DNA of 64,000 nucleotides from NCBI GenBank assembly GCA_963727765.1, contig CAVSGZ010000010.1:1-64000 (forward strand), read 5' to 3'. This document shows, piece by piece, positions 1 to 10,500 of this stretch; within the stretch, counting starts at the first letter, position 1; the number at the start of each line of letters is the position of its first letter. The translations under genes and the position numbers were made by a program. Source of the DNA: FEN-299 sp963727765. GTDB taxonomy: Bacteria; Acidobacteriota; Vicinamibacteria; Vicinamibacterales; Fen-181. The notes under the pieces are model-generated. The model was not told the DNA's origin. It made no database searches and worked only from the letters and a program-made list of their open reading frames with translations.

Positions 1-3
1 GTA

Positions 4-27
4 GTGTCTCGATAGTGGTGGAAAAGT
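4..27 (+). repeat. left terminal inverted repeat of the IS
   Basis: Starts GTGTCT and ends GTGGTGGAAAAGT. It pairs with 1354-1377, with mismatches only at four adjacent positions near the outer end. Confidence 0.85.
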
Positions 28-104
28 AGAAAACGCGTCATCATCCGGCGCTGAGGTTTCACGACAGCGCGCCCGCTTGGCGGCGGGTGCCGGAGGATGA
101 CGCG

Positions 105-1319
105 ATGGCTGACGATACCAAGAAGTGCGGGCCGACGGAAGCGAAAGTCCGGTGGAATCCCGAGACACTCGAGGCGGCGATCCGCGAGCGGGTTCGGGCC
201 ACGATCGAGGCGGTGCTCGAGCAGGAGTTGGAGGCGGCGTTGGGCGCGGAGCCGTCGGCACGGGTCGGTGATCAGCGCCGCGGCTACCGCCACGGTAGTC
301 GGCACCGGGTGCTGACGACGAGTGTCGGCCCGACGGCGGTCGCGGTGCCGCGGGCGCGTCTCCGCACCGAAGCCGGCTCGACGGAGTGGCGGAGCCAGAC
401 GCTGCCGCGCTATCAGCGTCGCACGGCCCGGGTCGACGAAGCGATCTTGGGGGTCTACTTGGCCGGCGGCAATAGCCGACGGATCCGCGGGGCATTGGCG
501 CCGCTGCTGCGTGGCGGGCCGCTGTCGAAGGACGCCGTGTCGCGGTTGGTTGGGCGGCTGGCCGAGGACTTCGCGACGTGGCGGCAGCGCGACCTGGCGG
601 GCGACCAGATCCGCTACCTGTTGCTCGATGGCTGGTATCCCAAGGTCCGCCTCGGCAAGCGCCGGGTGCGCGTGCCGGTGCTGGTGACGATGGGGGTGCG
701 GGCTGACGGTCAGCGCGTGCTCCTCGACATGCGCTTGGTCGGCGACGAAAGCACGGCGGCGTGGCGGGACGTGGTGCAACAGCTCCAGGCGCGGCAGATC
801 GGCACGCCGGTGCTCGCACTGATTGACGGGAATCCGGGGTTGGCGACGGCGCTGCGGGAGGCGTGGCCGACGATCGGGATCCAGCGGTGTACGGCCCATA
901 AGCTCCGGAATCTCACGGCCAAGGCGCCGGCCCGCGTGCGCGAAGAAGTGGCGGAAGACTTCCGGCGCGTCCTCTACGCTGAGACCGCCGCCTTGGTACA
1001 GCAGCGTCGGGTGAGCTTCCTGCGGAAGTGGCGGTTGCAGTGCCCGGCCGTGGCGGAGAGCTTCGAGGAGGCGGGCGACGAATTGTTCACGTTCCTCCGC
1101 TTCCCGCGCTCGCAGTGGAAGGCCCTGCGGACGACGAACGCCTTGGAGCGCATCAACGAAGAGTTCCGCCGGCGCACGAAGACGCAGGCGAGTCTGCCGA
1201 GCCAGGACGCGGTCCTGTTGCTGCTCTTCGGGTTGCTGCGAGCCGGTCATGTCAGGGTGCGGAAGATCGACGGGTGGCAGGAGATGCCGCCGGTCACCGC
1301 CGCCGCAGTGGCGGCCTGA
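105..1319 (+). CDS. IS256-family (Mutator-type) transposase
   Basis: Cuts and joins the ends of its own element. The 404-residue length is normal for IS256 transposases. The DDE triad is visible: Asp in LLLDGWYP, Asp in LALIDGNPG followed by the typical QRCTAHKLRN block, and Glu in TTNALERINEEFRRR. I chose the ATG at 105 because GGAGGA at 92-97 sits seven bases before it; a GTG at 87 in the same frame would add six residues. The frame is intact and both element ends are present, so the copy may be active. The family call is firm; the subgroup is not determined. Confidence 0.93.
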   Translation: MADDTKKCGPTEAKVRWNPETLEAAIRERVRATIEAVLEQELEAALGAEPSARVGDQRRGYRHGSRHRVLTTSVGPTAVAVPRARLRTEAGSTEWRSQTLPRYQRRTARVDEAILGVYLAGGNSRRIRGALAPLLRGGPLSKDAVSRLVGRLAEDFATWRQRDLAGDQIRYLLLDGWYPKVRLGKRRVRVPVLVTMGVRADGQRVLLDMRLVGDESTAAWRDVVQQLQARQIGTPVLALIDGNPGLATALREAWPTIGIQRCTAHKLRNLTAKAPARVREEVAEDFRRVLYAETAALVQQRRVSFLRKWRLQCPAVAESFEEAGDELFTFLRFPRSQWKALRTTNALERINEEFRRRTKTQASLPSQDAVLLLLFGLLRAGHVRVRKIDGWQEMPPVTAAAVAA

Positions 1320-1353
1320 GCGGTAGAGGTCAGGCGCCGGATGTCGCGTTCAG

Positions 1354-1377
1354 ACTTTTCCACCACTTGACAGACAC
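1354..1377 (-). repeat. right terminal inverted repeat of the IS
   Basis: Reverse complement of the left end with 20 of 24 matches. It lies 34 bases after the transposase stop codon. Confidence 0.85.
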
Positions 1378-1535
1378 GACCAGCAGGCGTGGTGGTTGAC
1401 GCACTGCCGGACTTACCGCAGTTCTTTGCAGACACTGAAGGGATACTGCGAAACTACGAGCGGGACTTTGGGCCGCTTCCTGCCATCCCCGAGCAACTAC
1501 TGGCAGATGCCCGAGCCCTGGGGCGGGACGTGTGA
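1371..1535 (+). pseudogene. 3' stump of a gene cut by the IS
   Basis: Directly after the IS right end an open frame runs about 54 codons to a TGA at 1533. It reads through VVDALPDLPQFF and ends LADARALGRDV. The composition looks like a genuine protein C-terminus (acidic, Leu/Ala-rich helix), yet no start codon with a ribosome site precedes it. The likely reading is that the IS entered this gene and its 5' part lies beyond the left window edge. I do not recognise the family. Confidence 0.45.
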
Positions 1536-2122
1536 GAGCCTACAGAACTTAGGATAGGGCGCCGTCCGAGCATTGGCCCCGTCGATTACCTGGCCGTTGT
1601 GACCGGCGAGGTTCCCGCCCCGAGCGCCAGGAGCGCCACGGCACGCCGGCTCGCCAAGCGGCCGCCGGCCCTTGGCGAAGCCGGCTCCCGCAGGCCGACC
1701 GGCGGCTCACGGGGGAGTTGGCGCGGCGCCCCAGGACTAAGCAGGCCGCCATGCGCTGGGGTCGGTAGGGAAAAGCAGGGGGCGACAGGACAGGGCCAGC
1801 GTTCACTGAAGTAGTGAGAAACAGTGAACCTCGGCCCCGCGGGTAAGCCCGAACCATCTCTGCTGTTGACCGCACGGCGTCGGCGGCGCATTCTCCCTGG
1901 AGGGTGCTGCTCAGATTCCGTCGTCGACGTCGACACGCGCCATCGAGACAGCGCAGGTCGGGAACGTGACGTCGTCAGCCGAGATGCTGCCGAACTGATT
2001 CAGATTGGCGAAGGGAAGCGCTAGGAAGTCGCCGCTCGTGTTCGGCTGCCGACGTGCGTCGGCACGGCCGGAGATGGGCGAAGGGGACTCGTTACGGACG
2101 TACATGTAGGAGGTGCTCGACC
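1536..2122. other. mostly non-coding stretch with one stable hairpin
   Basis: No convincing gene is seen on either strand. The clearest structure is a two-part stem at 1793-1837: GGGCC pairs with GGCCC outside and GTTCACTG pairs with CAGTGAAC inside, with a 13-base loop. A minus-strand frame at 1911-2105 (64 codons) contains a protein-like stretch (NLNQFGSISADD) but has no supporting start signal. Confidence 0.4.
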
Positions 2123-2905
2123 GTGATCACCGAAGACGAAGCCCGTGAGCAGGACTGGCTGGAGCAACTGGACAAGGAACACAGTGAAGAGGCGATCCGC
2201 GAGTTCACGGCGGACCGCTTGAAGTCAATGTACCTTGCCGAACCGCTTCTGGCGGAATCCGCGCAGACCGTTCTCGCTGAAGCGGCTGCACTTCACGCAG
2301 CGGGCCATTTCGCCGCGGCCTCGGTGTTCGGGGCCTCGGCGGCCGAGATCGCGCTGAAGTTAGTGTTCTTGCGACCGCTCGTTTCAGGCTTGGTTCATGA
2401 CAAGGCCGCTGCCTCTCTCATTACGGATGTTGTCCTCATGCACACGTGCATGGATCGCTTCAAGGATCTCCTGCTTCGAGTGCTCGATCAGCAAGCTGGA
2501 GTACGTCTCGACCAGTATTGTCGCCCGGGCACCGATACGGCCCTGTGGCAGGAACTCATGGCCGTTCGCCAGAAACGGAACAAGGTGCTGCACAGTGGTG
2601 TGGCCGTGACTGAGGCCGATGCGATGGCGGCCCTGACGGTCGCTCGCGCATTGTTGCAGGACGTGTTCCCCCGCGTAATTGAGAATCTTGGGATGCACCT
2701 TCACGACGGCGTTCGCATCTGTGAGGACTGGCACTGCAAGGACAGAAGATCACCTCGGCGTGACCGCTTCGATCGGAACGGCCAACCTTCGTCGTCGCGA
2801 TCCGCCGCCCGAGGCGCGACCTGGCCGACAGCTAAGCACGGTGCTGGACAGCCCGAGTTTCCTGCCTGCTGTGATCCCGGCGTGATCCCGACTTTCAACG
2901 GCTAG
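2123..2905 (+). CDS. HEPN-like protein of unknown role
   Basis: Predicted protein of 260 residues. The start is GTG 2123, nine bases after AGGAGG (2108-2113); an upstream ATG at 2054 lacks this support. The middle half is helical, and RQKRNKVLH near residue 160 matches the R-x(4-6)-H signature of HEPN domains, many of which are RNases or toxin partners. The last 60 or so residues are rich in Arg, Ser, Gly and Pro and look unlike a folded domain, so the natural end may lie earlier or the tail may be read-through. It stands alone between the IS region and the tRNA. The HEPN link rests on a short motif plus helical context only. Confidence 0.6.
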   Translation: MITEDEAREQDWLEQLDKEHSEEAIREFTADRLKSMYLAEPLLAESAQTVLAEAAALHAAGHFAAASVFGASAAEIALKLVFLRPLVSGLVHDKAAASLITDVVLMHTCMDRFKDLLLRVLDQQAGVRLDQYCRPGTDTALWQELMAVRQKRNKVLHSGVAVTEADAMAALTVARALLQDVFPRVIENLGMHLHDGVRICEDWHCKDRRSPRRDRFDRNGQPSSSRSAARGATWPTAKHGAGQPEFPACCDPGVIPTFNG

Positions 2906-2945
2906 GCAGACGGCCGTCACATTACGCGATTGTGTTAGGAAAAAC

Positions 2946-3021
2946 TGGAGCCGGCGGTCGGACTCGAACCGACGACCTGCTGATTACGAATCAGCTGCTC
3001 TACCAACTGAGCTACGCCGGC
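2946..3021 (-). tRNA. tRNA-Thr (anticodon CGT), CCA encoded
   Basis: On the minus strand a full cloverleaf can be folded. The acceptor stem GCCGGCG pairs with CGCCGGC, the D-arm is GCTCAGTTGGTAGAGC, the anticodon loop is ATTCGTAA on a CTG/CAG-closed stem, and the T-arm contains GGTTCGAGTCC. Anticodon CGT reads ACG threonine codons. The discriminator base is U and CCA is encoded at 2948-2946. Confidence 0.95.
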
Positions 3022-3119
3022 TGAGGCGTGAGGTCTCGGCGGCGCGCCACGCGCGCGGACCGAACCCCTAGTCTACCACAGGTGAGTTCGCGCGCCGTGA
3101 GCGAGCGCCGCGCGCGAAC

Positions 3120-3201
3120 GGCTCAGGGCTCAAGGCTCAGGGCTTCAGGCATAAAGAGTGTGCGAGACGTAGCTTGAGTCTTGAGCCGTGAGCCCTGAGC
3201 C
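3120..3201. repeat. mirrored heptad-repeat hairpin (GGCTCAR type)
   Basis: Four 7-base units (ggctcag, ggctcaa, ggctcag, ggcttca) at 3120-3147 are followed after about 25 bases by four inverted units at 3173-3200. Twenty-three of 28 positions match between the arms. It lies in the gap after the tRNA. The same arrangement recurs at 19384 and 51185. Confidence 0.75.
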
Positions 3202-3252
3202 TCACTCGGCCTTGGACCTCTCCTGTCACACCGCGCTGGCAGACTGGCGCCC

Positions 3253-3531
3253 ATGAACAAGAGCAGCGCCGTTCGCCTCCCGGTCTTCGACTTTGATCTC
3301 CGCAATCCCGCCGCGAACAGCCTCGCTGTGGTCCCGATCCTGCGTATCACGGTGCCGGCTCCTCAGAGCCAGGCGCCAGTCGCTCCCCTCGTGACGCTGC
3401 GTCGCCTCGACCTCATCGCCGACCTCCGCCGCGCGCGGGCCGAGCGGTTCACCGACAGATACGAATGGCTGGCGCTGCGCAGGCGCCGTGCGCAGATCGC
3501 CGCTCGATGCGCACTGGGCCGCCTCGACTGA
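3253..3531 (+). CDS. small hypothetical protein (doubtful)
   Basis: A 92-codon frame from ATG 3253. The N-terminal half is neutral (VFDFDLRNPA) and the C-terminal half is Arg-rich (RRLDLIADLRRARAERF). No ribosome site precedes the ATG and no family is recognised. It is retained because nothing else occupies this interval, but it may be a chance frame in GC-rich DNA. Confidence 0.28.
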   Translation: MNKSSAVRLPVFDFDLRNPAANSLAVVPILRITVPAPQSQAPVAPLVTLRRLDLIADLRRARAERFTDRYEWLALRRRRAQIAARCALGRLD

Positions 3532-3581
3532 CACTGGTCAGGCGCGCCCATCAGCTCACTTGACGTTCGCCCAGTGCGATG

Positions 3582-3592
3582 TGCATAATGCA
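3582..3592. promoter_or_regulatory. candidate operator of the vapBC pair
   Basis: A perfect 5-1-5 palindrome, TGCAT-A-ATGCA, ends four bases before the vapB start and is followed by another ATGCAT. VapB antitoxins usually repress their own promoter by binding such a palindrome. The assignment rests on position and symmetry only. Confidence 0.4.
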
Positions 3593-3595
3593 TGC

Positions 3596-3844
3596 ATGAG
3601 CGTCAAGACGATTTCCTTGAAAATCGAGGCCTACGAACGCCTTCGGGCCGCCCGGCGCTATTCCACCGAGTCGTTCAGCGAAGTCGTCCTTCGCGCCACC
3701 TGGCCGGAGGACACGATCACCGGCCGGCAGCTGCTCGACCTTCGCCGCTCGCCCACGTGCTGTTTCACCGACGAGGAACTGGACCGCATCGACGCCCTCA
3801 AGCGGCGCGACACTCCCCCGGAGGACAAGTGGGCCAGTCGTTGA
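3596..3844 (+). CDS. vapB: VapB-type antitoxin
   Basis: Predicted protein of 82 residues that would neutralise the PIN-domain toxin encoded directly downstream and help repress the pair. The N-terminus MSVKTISLKIEAYERL has the short strand plus helix of ribbon-helix-helix/VapB antitoxins. The acidic, Arg-containing C-terminus (ALKRRDTPPEDKW) is the usual toxin-wrapping tail. ATG 3596 is chosen because homologous antitoxins begin just before the SxKTISLK-like strand. The gene overlaps the toxin start by 16 bases, so the two are translationally coupled. Confidence 0.75.
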   Translation: MSVKTISLKIEAYERLRAARRYSTESFSEVVLRATWPEDTITGRQLLDLRRSPTCCFTDEELDRIDALKRRDTPPEDKWASR

Positions 3845-4227
3845 TCCTGGAAACCACGTTCCTCGTGGACTTCGAGAGGGAGAACAACCGGGGAGTGCCG
3901 GGACCCGCGGTCGCATTCCTCGAGTCGCACGAGGATGCGCGCCTCTACGTCACCTTCACGATCGCCGGGGAACTCGCGGCTGGAGCCTCGCTGGCGGAGC
4001 GGGCGCGGTGGGAGGCGTTTCTTGCGCCGTTCTACGTGCTCGCCTTCAACGTGGACGTGAGTTGGGAGTACGGCCAGGCCTACCGCTACCTGCAGGATAA
4101 CGGGCTGCTCATCGGGGGCAATGACCTGTGGATTGCGGCCGCGGCCCTCGCCTATCGCATGCCGGTCGTGACCAGGAACGTCCAGCACTATCGCCGCGTC
4201 CCCGGCCTTCGCGTCGAAGCCTACTGA
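3829..4227 (+). CDS. vapC: VapC-type PIN-domain ribonuclease toxin
   Basis: PIN-domain RNase of 132 residues, expected to cleave tRNA or rRNA when VapB is lost. Acidic active-site residues are visible: Glu8 and Asp14 in LILETTFLVDFER, Glu48 in IAGELAAG, and Asn98-Asp99 in GGNDLWIAA, followed by the common TRNVQHYRRVPGL end. The first position is Glu where most VapC proteins have Asp (LDT); I believe some VapC subfamilies carry this, so it need not be inactivating. GTG 3829 follows GGAGGA (3820-3825) closely; TTG 3841 is the alternative. It overlaps vapB. Confidence 0.85.
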   Translation: MGQSLILETTFLVDFERENNRGVPGPAVAFLESHEDARLYVTFTIAGELAAGASLAERARWEAFLAPFYVLAFNVDVSWEYGQAYRYLQDNGLLIGGNDLWIAAAALAYRMPVVTRNVQHYRRVPGLRVEAY

Positions 4228-4279
4228 ACGCCTGCGCGTGGAATCAGCCCGACCTGGCCGCCAGTCGCGAGCCGGCGCG

Positions 4280-5275
4280 CTATAGATCCCCCGCGCGCTT
4301 GAACGACCGCGCCACCTCGCGGCCGCGTGCGAGTCCTTCGCGCGAGAGCTGCTTGAGGCGCGCGCGGGTGACGTCGCCCCGGCCGGTCGCCCACAGCACG
4401 ACCGCCTCGCCAATCGCCCACGTGCCGCCGTAGGCGACCGCCACCTTCGGGAGCAGGCCGATGGCCGGCAGCAGGCCGACCAGCTGCCGCGCCGCCTGGC
4501 GGAAGAGCAGCCCCCCGCCCAGCACGCCGACGATCTCGCCAATCAGTTCGCGCGGCTGACCGTTCTTGCCGGCCGCCAGCGCGAGCCGGTAGCTCATCAT
4601 CAGCTGGTTCTTCGTCAGCACGACGATGTCGCCGATGTTGAGCGGGAGGTCGAGGACCGGCACGATCTCGGCGAGGCCGGTGCTGAAAGCGTAGCCGGCG
4701 TTGGCCCGCGCCGTGTCCTCGATGATGGCGCGGAAGATCCTGGGCCTCAGGACGGGGAAGCGCCGGGCCAGGCTGGTGCGCGCCTCCGGCCCCGTCACAT
4801 GGAACAACCCCTCGACCACATGACCGAACCGATCGGCGTCGAGGCGGTCGATGGCGACGCGGGCCAGGACGCCGTTGGCGTGCAGCGCTCCGTCCGCCTC
4901 GCTCGTCCCCACGGCGAGGGTCAGGAGGGGCACCTCGCGCGCCGCCCACTGCTTCCTCGCGGCCTTCATCGCCGGAGACAGCTCGCGGCCCTCGGTCACG
5001 GCCACCACGAGCGTCGGGGCGTCGCCCGGCGCCTGGCGCCCGCCCGGGTGGATGTGCCGCAGGCCCAGTTCGGCGAGGGGCGCGTCGATGGCCGTGATGT
5101 ACGGCGCGGGGTCAACCTGGCCCTGCGCCAGCCGAATCGCGAGGGCATCGGCATCGGCGGTGCTCTCGCCGATGACCAGGATGTGGGCCCGCCGCCCGGC
5201 CTCGCGCCGGATGGCATCCAGGTCCACTTCCTTCACAATCCGCCAGACGCGCGCGAGCGTGAGCGGGGTCGCCAT
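4280..5275 (-). CDS. YcjF/DUF697-type membrane protein
   Basis: Protein of 331 residues. Residues 1-140 look like a degenerate GTPase-like or regulatory fold (HILVIGESTADADALAIRL, TLVVAVTEG) without a Walker A. Residues 155-330 match the DUF697/YcjF layout, with hydrophobic glycine-rich helices (EIVGVLGGGLLFRQAARQ, IGEAVVLWATG) following a conserved NIGDIVVLTKNQ block. Such proteins are inner-membrane proteins of unknown function, often linked to stress GTPases. The gene is divergent from the desulfhydrase at 5336. The family call is fairly sure; no function is assigned. Confidence 0.75.
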   Translation of the reverse strand: MATPLTLARVWRIVKEVDLDAIRREAGRRAHILVIGESTADADALAIRLAQGQVDPAPYITAIDAPLAELGLRHIHPGGRQAPGDAPTLVVAVTEGRELSPAMKAARKQWAAREVPLLTLAVGTSEADGALHANGVLARVAIDRLDADRFGHVVEGLFHVTGPEARTSLARRFPVLRPRIFRAIIEDTARANAGYAFSTGLAEIVPVLDLPLNIGDIVVLTKNQLMMSYRLALAAGKNGQPRELIGEIVGVLGGGLLFRQAARQLVGLLPAIGLLPKVAVAYGGTWAIGEAVVLWATGRGDVTRARLKQLSREGLARGREVARSFKRAGDL

Positions 5276-5335
5276 ACACTTCAGATTCTACACGCCCCGT
5301 GGTACGCTGTAACGCCCCCCGGAGCAAGAGGTCCC

Positions 5336-6338
5336 ATGCATCTCGCTCGATTCCCCAGACGCCGATACACGCAGGGCTGGACGCCGCTCGAGAAGCTCGA
5401 ACGCCTCTCGGCGCAGCTGGGCGGCCCCGATATCTACATCAAGCGCGACGACCTGCTCGGCCTCGCCGGCGGCGGCAACAAGACGCGCAAGCTCGAGTTC
5501 CTCGTCGCGGACGCGCTGGCGCAGGGGGCCGACACGCTCATCACCTGCGGCGCGGTCCAGTCGAACCACTGCCGGCTGACACTGGCCGCGGCGGTCAAGG
5601 AAGGGCTCAAGTGCCGCCTCGTCCTCGAGGAGCGCGTGGCGCACAGCTACAACCCCGATGCGTCGGGCAACAACTTCCTCTTCCGGCTGCTCGGCGTCGA
5701 GGCCGTGACCGTGGTGCCGACCGGCGTGGACCTGGCTGCCGAGATGCAGAAGGTGGCAGACGAGGTGGCAGCGCTCGGCCGCAAGGCCTACGTCATCCCG
5801 GGCGGCGGAATCCAACCCGCTCGGCGCGCTCGGCTACGTGTCGTGCGCCGAGGAGATCCTCGCCCAGACGCACGACCTCGGCCTCCGGCTCGATCACATC
5901 GTCTGCGCCAGCGGCAGCACGGGCACGCACGCCGGCCTCATCTGCGGGCTCGTCGGCAACAACAGCCACATCCCGCTAACGGGGATCAACGTCAGGCGGA
6001 CGCGCGAGGAGCAGGAGCCCAACGTCCACAAGCTCGCGCAGGAGACGGCGGCGCTGCTCGGCATCCCGGGCGGGATCCCGCGTGAGGCGATCACCGCGCT
6101 GGGCGACTGGGTGGGCCCCGGCTACTCGCTGCCGTCGCCCGAGATGGTGGAGGCGGTGCAGGTGCTCGCCCGCGTCGAGGGGATCCTGCTCGACCCGGTC
6201 TACACGGGCAAGACGATGGCGGGCCTGATCGGGCTCGTGCGCCGCGGCGTGTTCAAGAAGGGCGAGCACGTGCTGTTCGTGCACACCGGCGGCTCGCCGG
6301 CGCTGTACGCGTATCAGTCGGTGCTGCTAAAGGGCTGA
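5336..6338 (+). pseudogene. dcyD: D-cysteine desulfhydrase-like PLP enzyme, split by a +1 frame break
   Basis: Fold-II PLP enzyme of the ACC deaminase/D-cysteine desulfhydrase family, which converts D-cysteine to pyruvate, H2S and ammonia. The first half carries the PLP-lysine motif GGGNKTRKLEF and TCGAVQSNHCR; the second half continues with SCAEEILAQ, SGSTGTHAG and ends HTGGSPALYAY. The halves lie in different frames. Deleting one A near 5809 turns GGAATCCAAC into GGATCCAAC and restores the expected GGGSNPLGALGY. A sequencing insertion or a recent mutation are both possible. The start is ATG 5336. Confidence 0.85.
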
Positions 6339-6360
6339 CGGCCGACGGCTGACGGCTGAT
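6333..6360 (+). repeat. heptad repeat, GGCTGAC type
   Basis: Four units (ggctgac, ggccgac, ggctgac, ggctgat) begin inside the stop codon of the desulfhydrase gene. A related tract lies at 46900. Confidence 0.75.
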
Positions 6361-6406
6361 GGCTTCGCGCTCCAGCTTCACGGACGGCGGATTGGTGGAG
6401 GAAATC

Positions 6407-6841
6407 ATGAAGAAGCGGTTCGGCCTCATCGTGGGGGCTTTTGTGACCGTGTGCCTTGTGGTTGGGCCGGCATTCGCCCAGTCGGGTGGCGACAAGCAGC
6501 CGCCGTCAGGCCAGGGCGGGGACAAGGCGGCCGCGGCCGATCCCATCACCGGCGAATGGGAAGGGCTCGTCGACATGGCCGACGGCCCGATGCCGTTCGG
6601 GATGGTGCTGAAACTCGACCAGGGCAAGGTGACGGGCGAGATCGGCTCGTCGGCCGGCACGGCCGCGATTACCGAGGGGTCGTGGGCTGACGGCAAGCTC
6701 TCCCTCGTCTTCACGTACGTTGACGGCGCCGGCGTCGAAATGACCGGCACGCTCGCCGACGGCCAGTTTTCGGGCAGCCTCAGCTACGGGGGCGGTCAGA
6801 TGGTGGTCAATTGGGTCGCCAAGAAGAAGGTGGCCAAGTAG
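6407..6841 (+). CDS. small secreted protein of unknown function
   Basis: Predicted protein of 144 residues with a clear signal peptide: MKKR, a hydrophobic stretch, then cleavage after VGPAFA. The mature part starts with a Gly/Lys/Pro/Ala linker and then a small beta-rich domain with repeated patterns such as ITGEWEGLVDM, VTGEIGSSAG and MTGTLADGQFSG. This resembles the small beta-barrel proteins with G-x-W-x-G repeats common in Acidobacteria exports. GGAGG at 6397-6401 fixes the start at ATG 6407 rather than the upstream ATG 6359. It is the only gene between the heptad tract and the uvrA hairpin. Confidence 0.7.
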   Translation: MKKRFGLIVGAFVTVCLVVGPAFAQSGGDKQPPSGQGGDKAAAADPITGEWEGLVDMADGPMPFGMVLKLDQGKVTGEIGSSAGTAAITEGSWADGKLSLVFTYVDGAGVEMTGTLADGQFSGSLSYGGGQMVVNWVAKKKVAK

Positions 6842-6870
6842 GCGCCAGCCTGCAGTAACATGGGGTGTTT

Positions 6871-6893
6871 GCGGCGGTCCGTCGGACCGCCGC
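6871..6893 (+). terminator. GC-rich hairpin before uvrA
   Basis: A perfect 10-bp stem (GCGGCGGTCC / GGACCGCCGC) with a 3-base loop ends 14 bases before the uvrA start. There is no T-tract, so it is a weak terminator candidate for the upstream gene or a structure in the uvrA leader. Confidence 0.45.
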
Positions 6894-6907
6894 AGGGGCC
6901 CTGTGCC

Positions 6908-9828
<2,921 letters not shown>

Positions 9829-9832
<4 letters not shown>

Positions 9833-10500
9833 GACTATCCCGCTCCTTCTACGATCGCCCGACGCTGATCGTCGCGCGCGAACTGCTCGGGAAGGTGCTC
9901 GTCCACTGCAGCCCCGAGGGCGTCACCGCCGGCGCGATCGTCGAGGTCGAGGCGTACATCGGCGAGTCCGACCCGGCGTGTCACGCGGCCACCGGGCCGA
10001 CGGCGAGGAACCAGCCGCTCTATGGCCCTCCCGGCTTCGCGTACGTCTACCTGAGTTACGGCGTCCACAACCTCTTCAACGTGGTGACCGAGCAGGATGG
10101 CCAGCCGGCCGCGGTGCTGGTGCGGGCGCTGCTGCCGCTCGAGGGGATCGATCTGATGCGGCGCCGTCGCGCGCCCGACCGGCGCGGCACCGGCGAGGTC
10201 CCCGAGCACCAGTTGTGCCGGGGTCCCGGGAGCCTGGCGCGGGCGATGGGGATCACGCTGGCCGACAACCGCGCGGATCTCGGCGGGCCAAGGCTCTGGT
10301 TGGAGGACCGCGGGATCGACTACCCGGACGTCAGATGGAGTTCGCGGATTGGCATCAGCGCCGGCATCGAGCACCCGTGGCGCGGCTTCGTCAGCGGGTG
10401 CCGAGCGGTGTCCGGGTCGGCGCGGATTTCAGCCAGTCGGCCAGCGGGCCGTCGACGCGCAGCAGCGAGTCCCGGCAGGCGTCGATCCGGTCGAGGGTGA
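9829..10500 (+). CDS. mpg: 3-methyladenine DNA glycosylase (AAG/MPG type)
   Basis: Removes alkylated purines for base-excision repair. The family core is complete: LARELLGKVL, VEVEAYIG, DPACHAATGPTARN, a GFAYVYLSYGVH block with the catalytic-site region, then LCRGPGSLARAMGI and SSRIGISAG near the end. The start overlaps the uvrA stop (ATGA), so the two repair genes are coupled. Homologues usually end soon after the HPWRGF-like motif. Here the frame continues about 35 residues into an Arg-rich tail and overlaps the convergent peptidase gene by 110 bases, so the tail may be non-native. Confidence 0.92.

Larger units (their letters stand above)
4..1377 (+). mobile_element. IS256-family insertion sequence, apparently complete
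   Basis: One transposase gene is bounded by imperfect terminal inverted repeats at 4-27 and 1354-1377 (20 of 24 positions match; the inner 14 are identical). About 1.37 kb with a single Mutator-type DDE transposase is the normal build of this family. A target-site duplication cannot be checked because only three bases lie to the left. The right flank is the open end of an interrupted reading frame, so the element probably landed inside a gene. Confidence 0.9.

Noticed and set aside
1911..2105. Minus-strand 64-codon frame with protein-like stretch
   Set aside because: No ribosome site, no known family and no neighbour in the same direction; mentioned only in the gap entry.
2123..5275. Accessory genes near the IS and tRNA as an integrative element
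   Set aside because: No integrase, no duplicated tRNA end and no att-like direct repeats were found.
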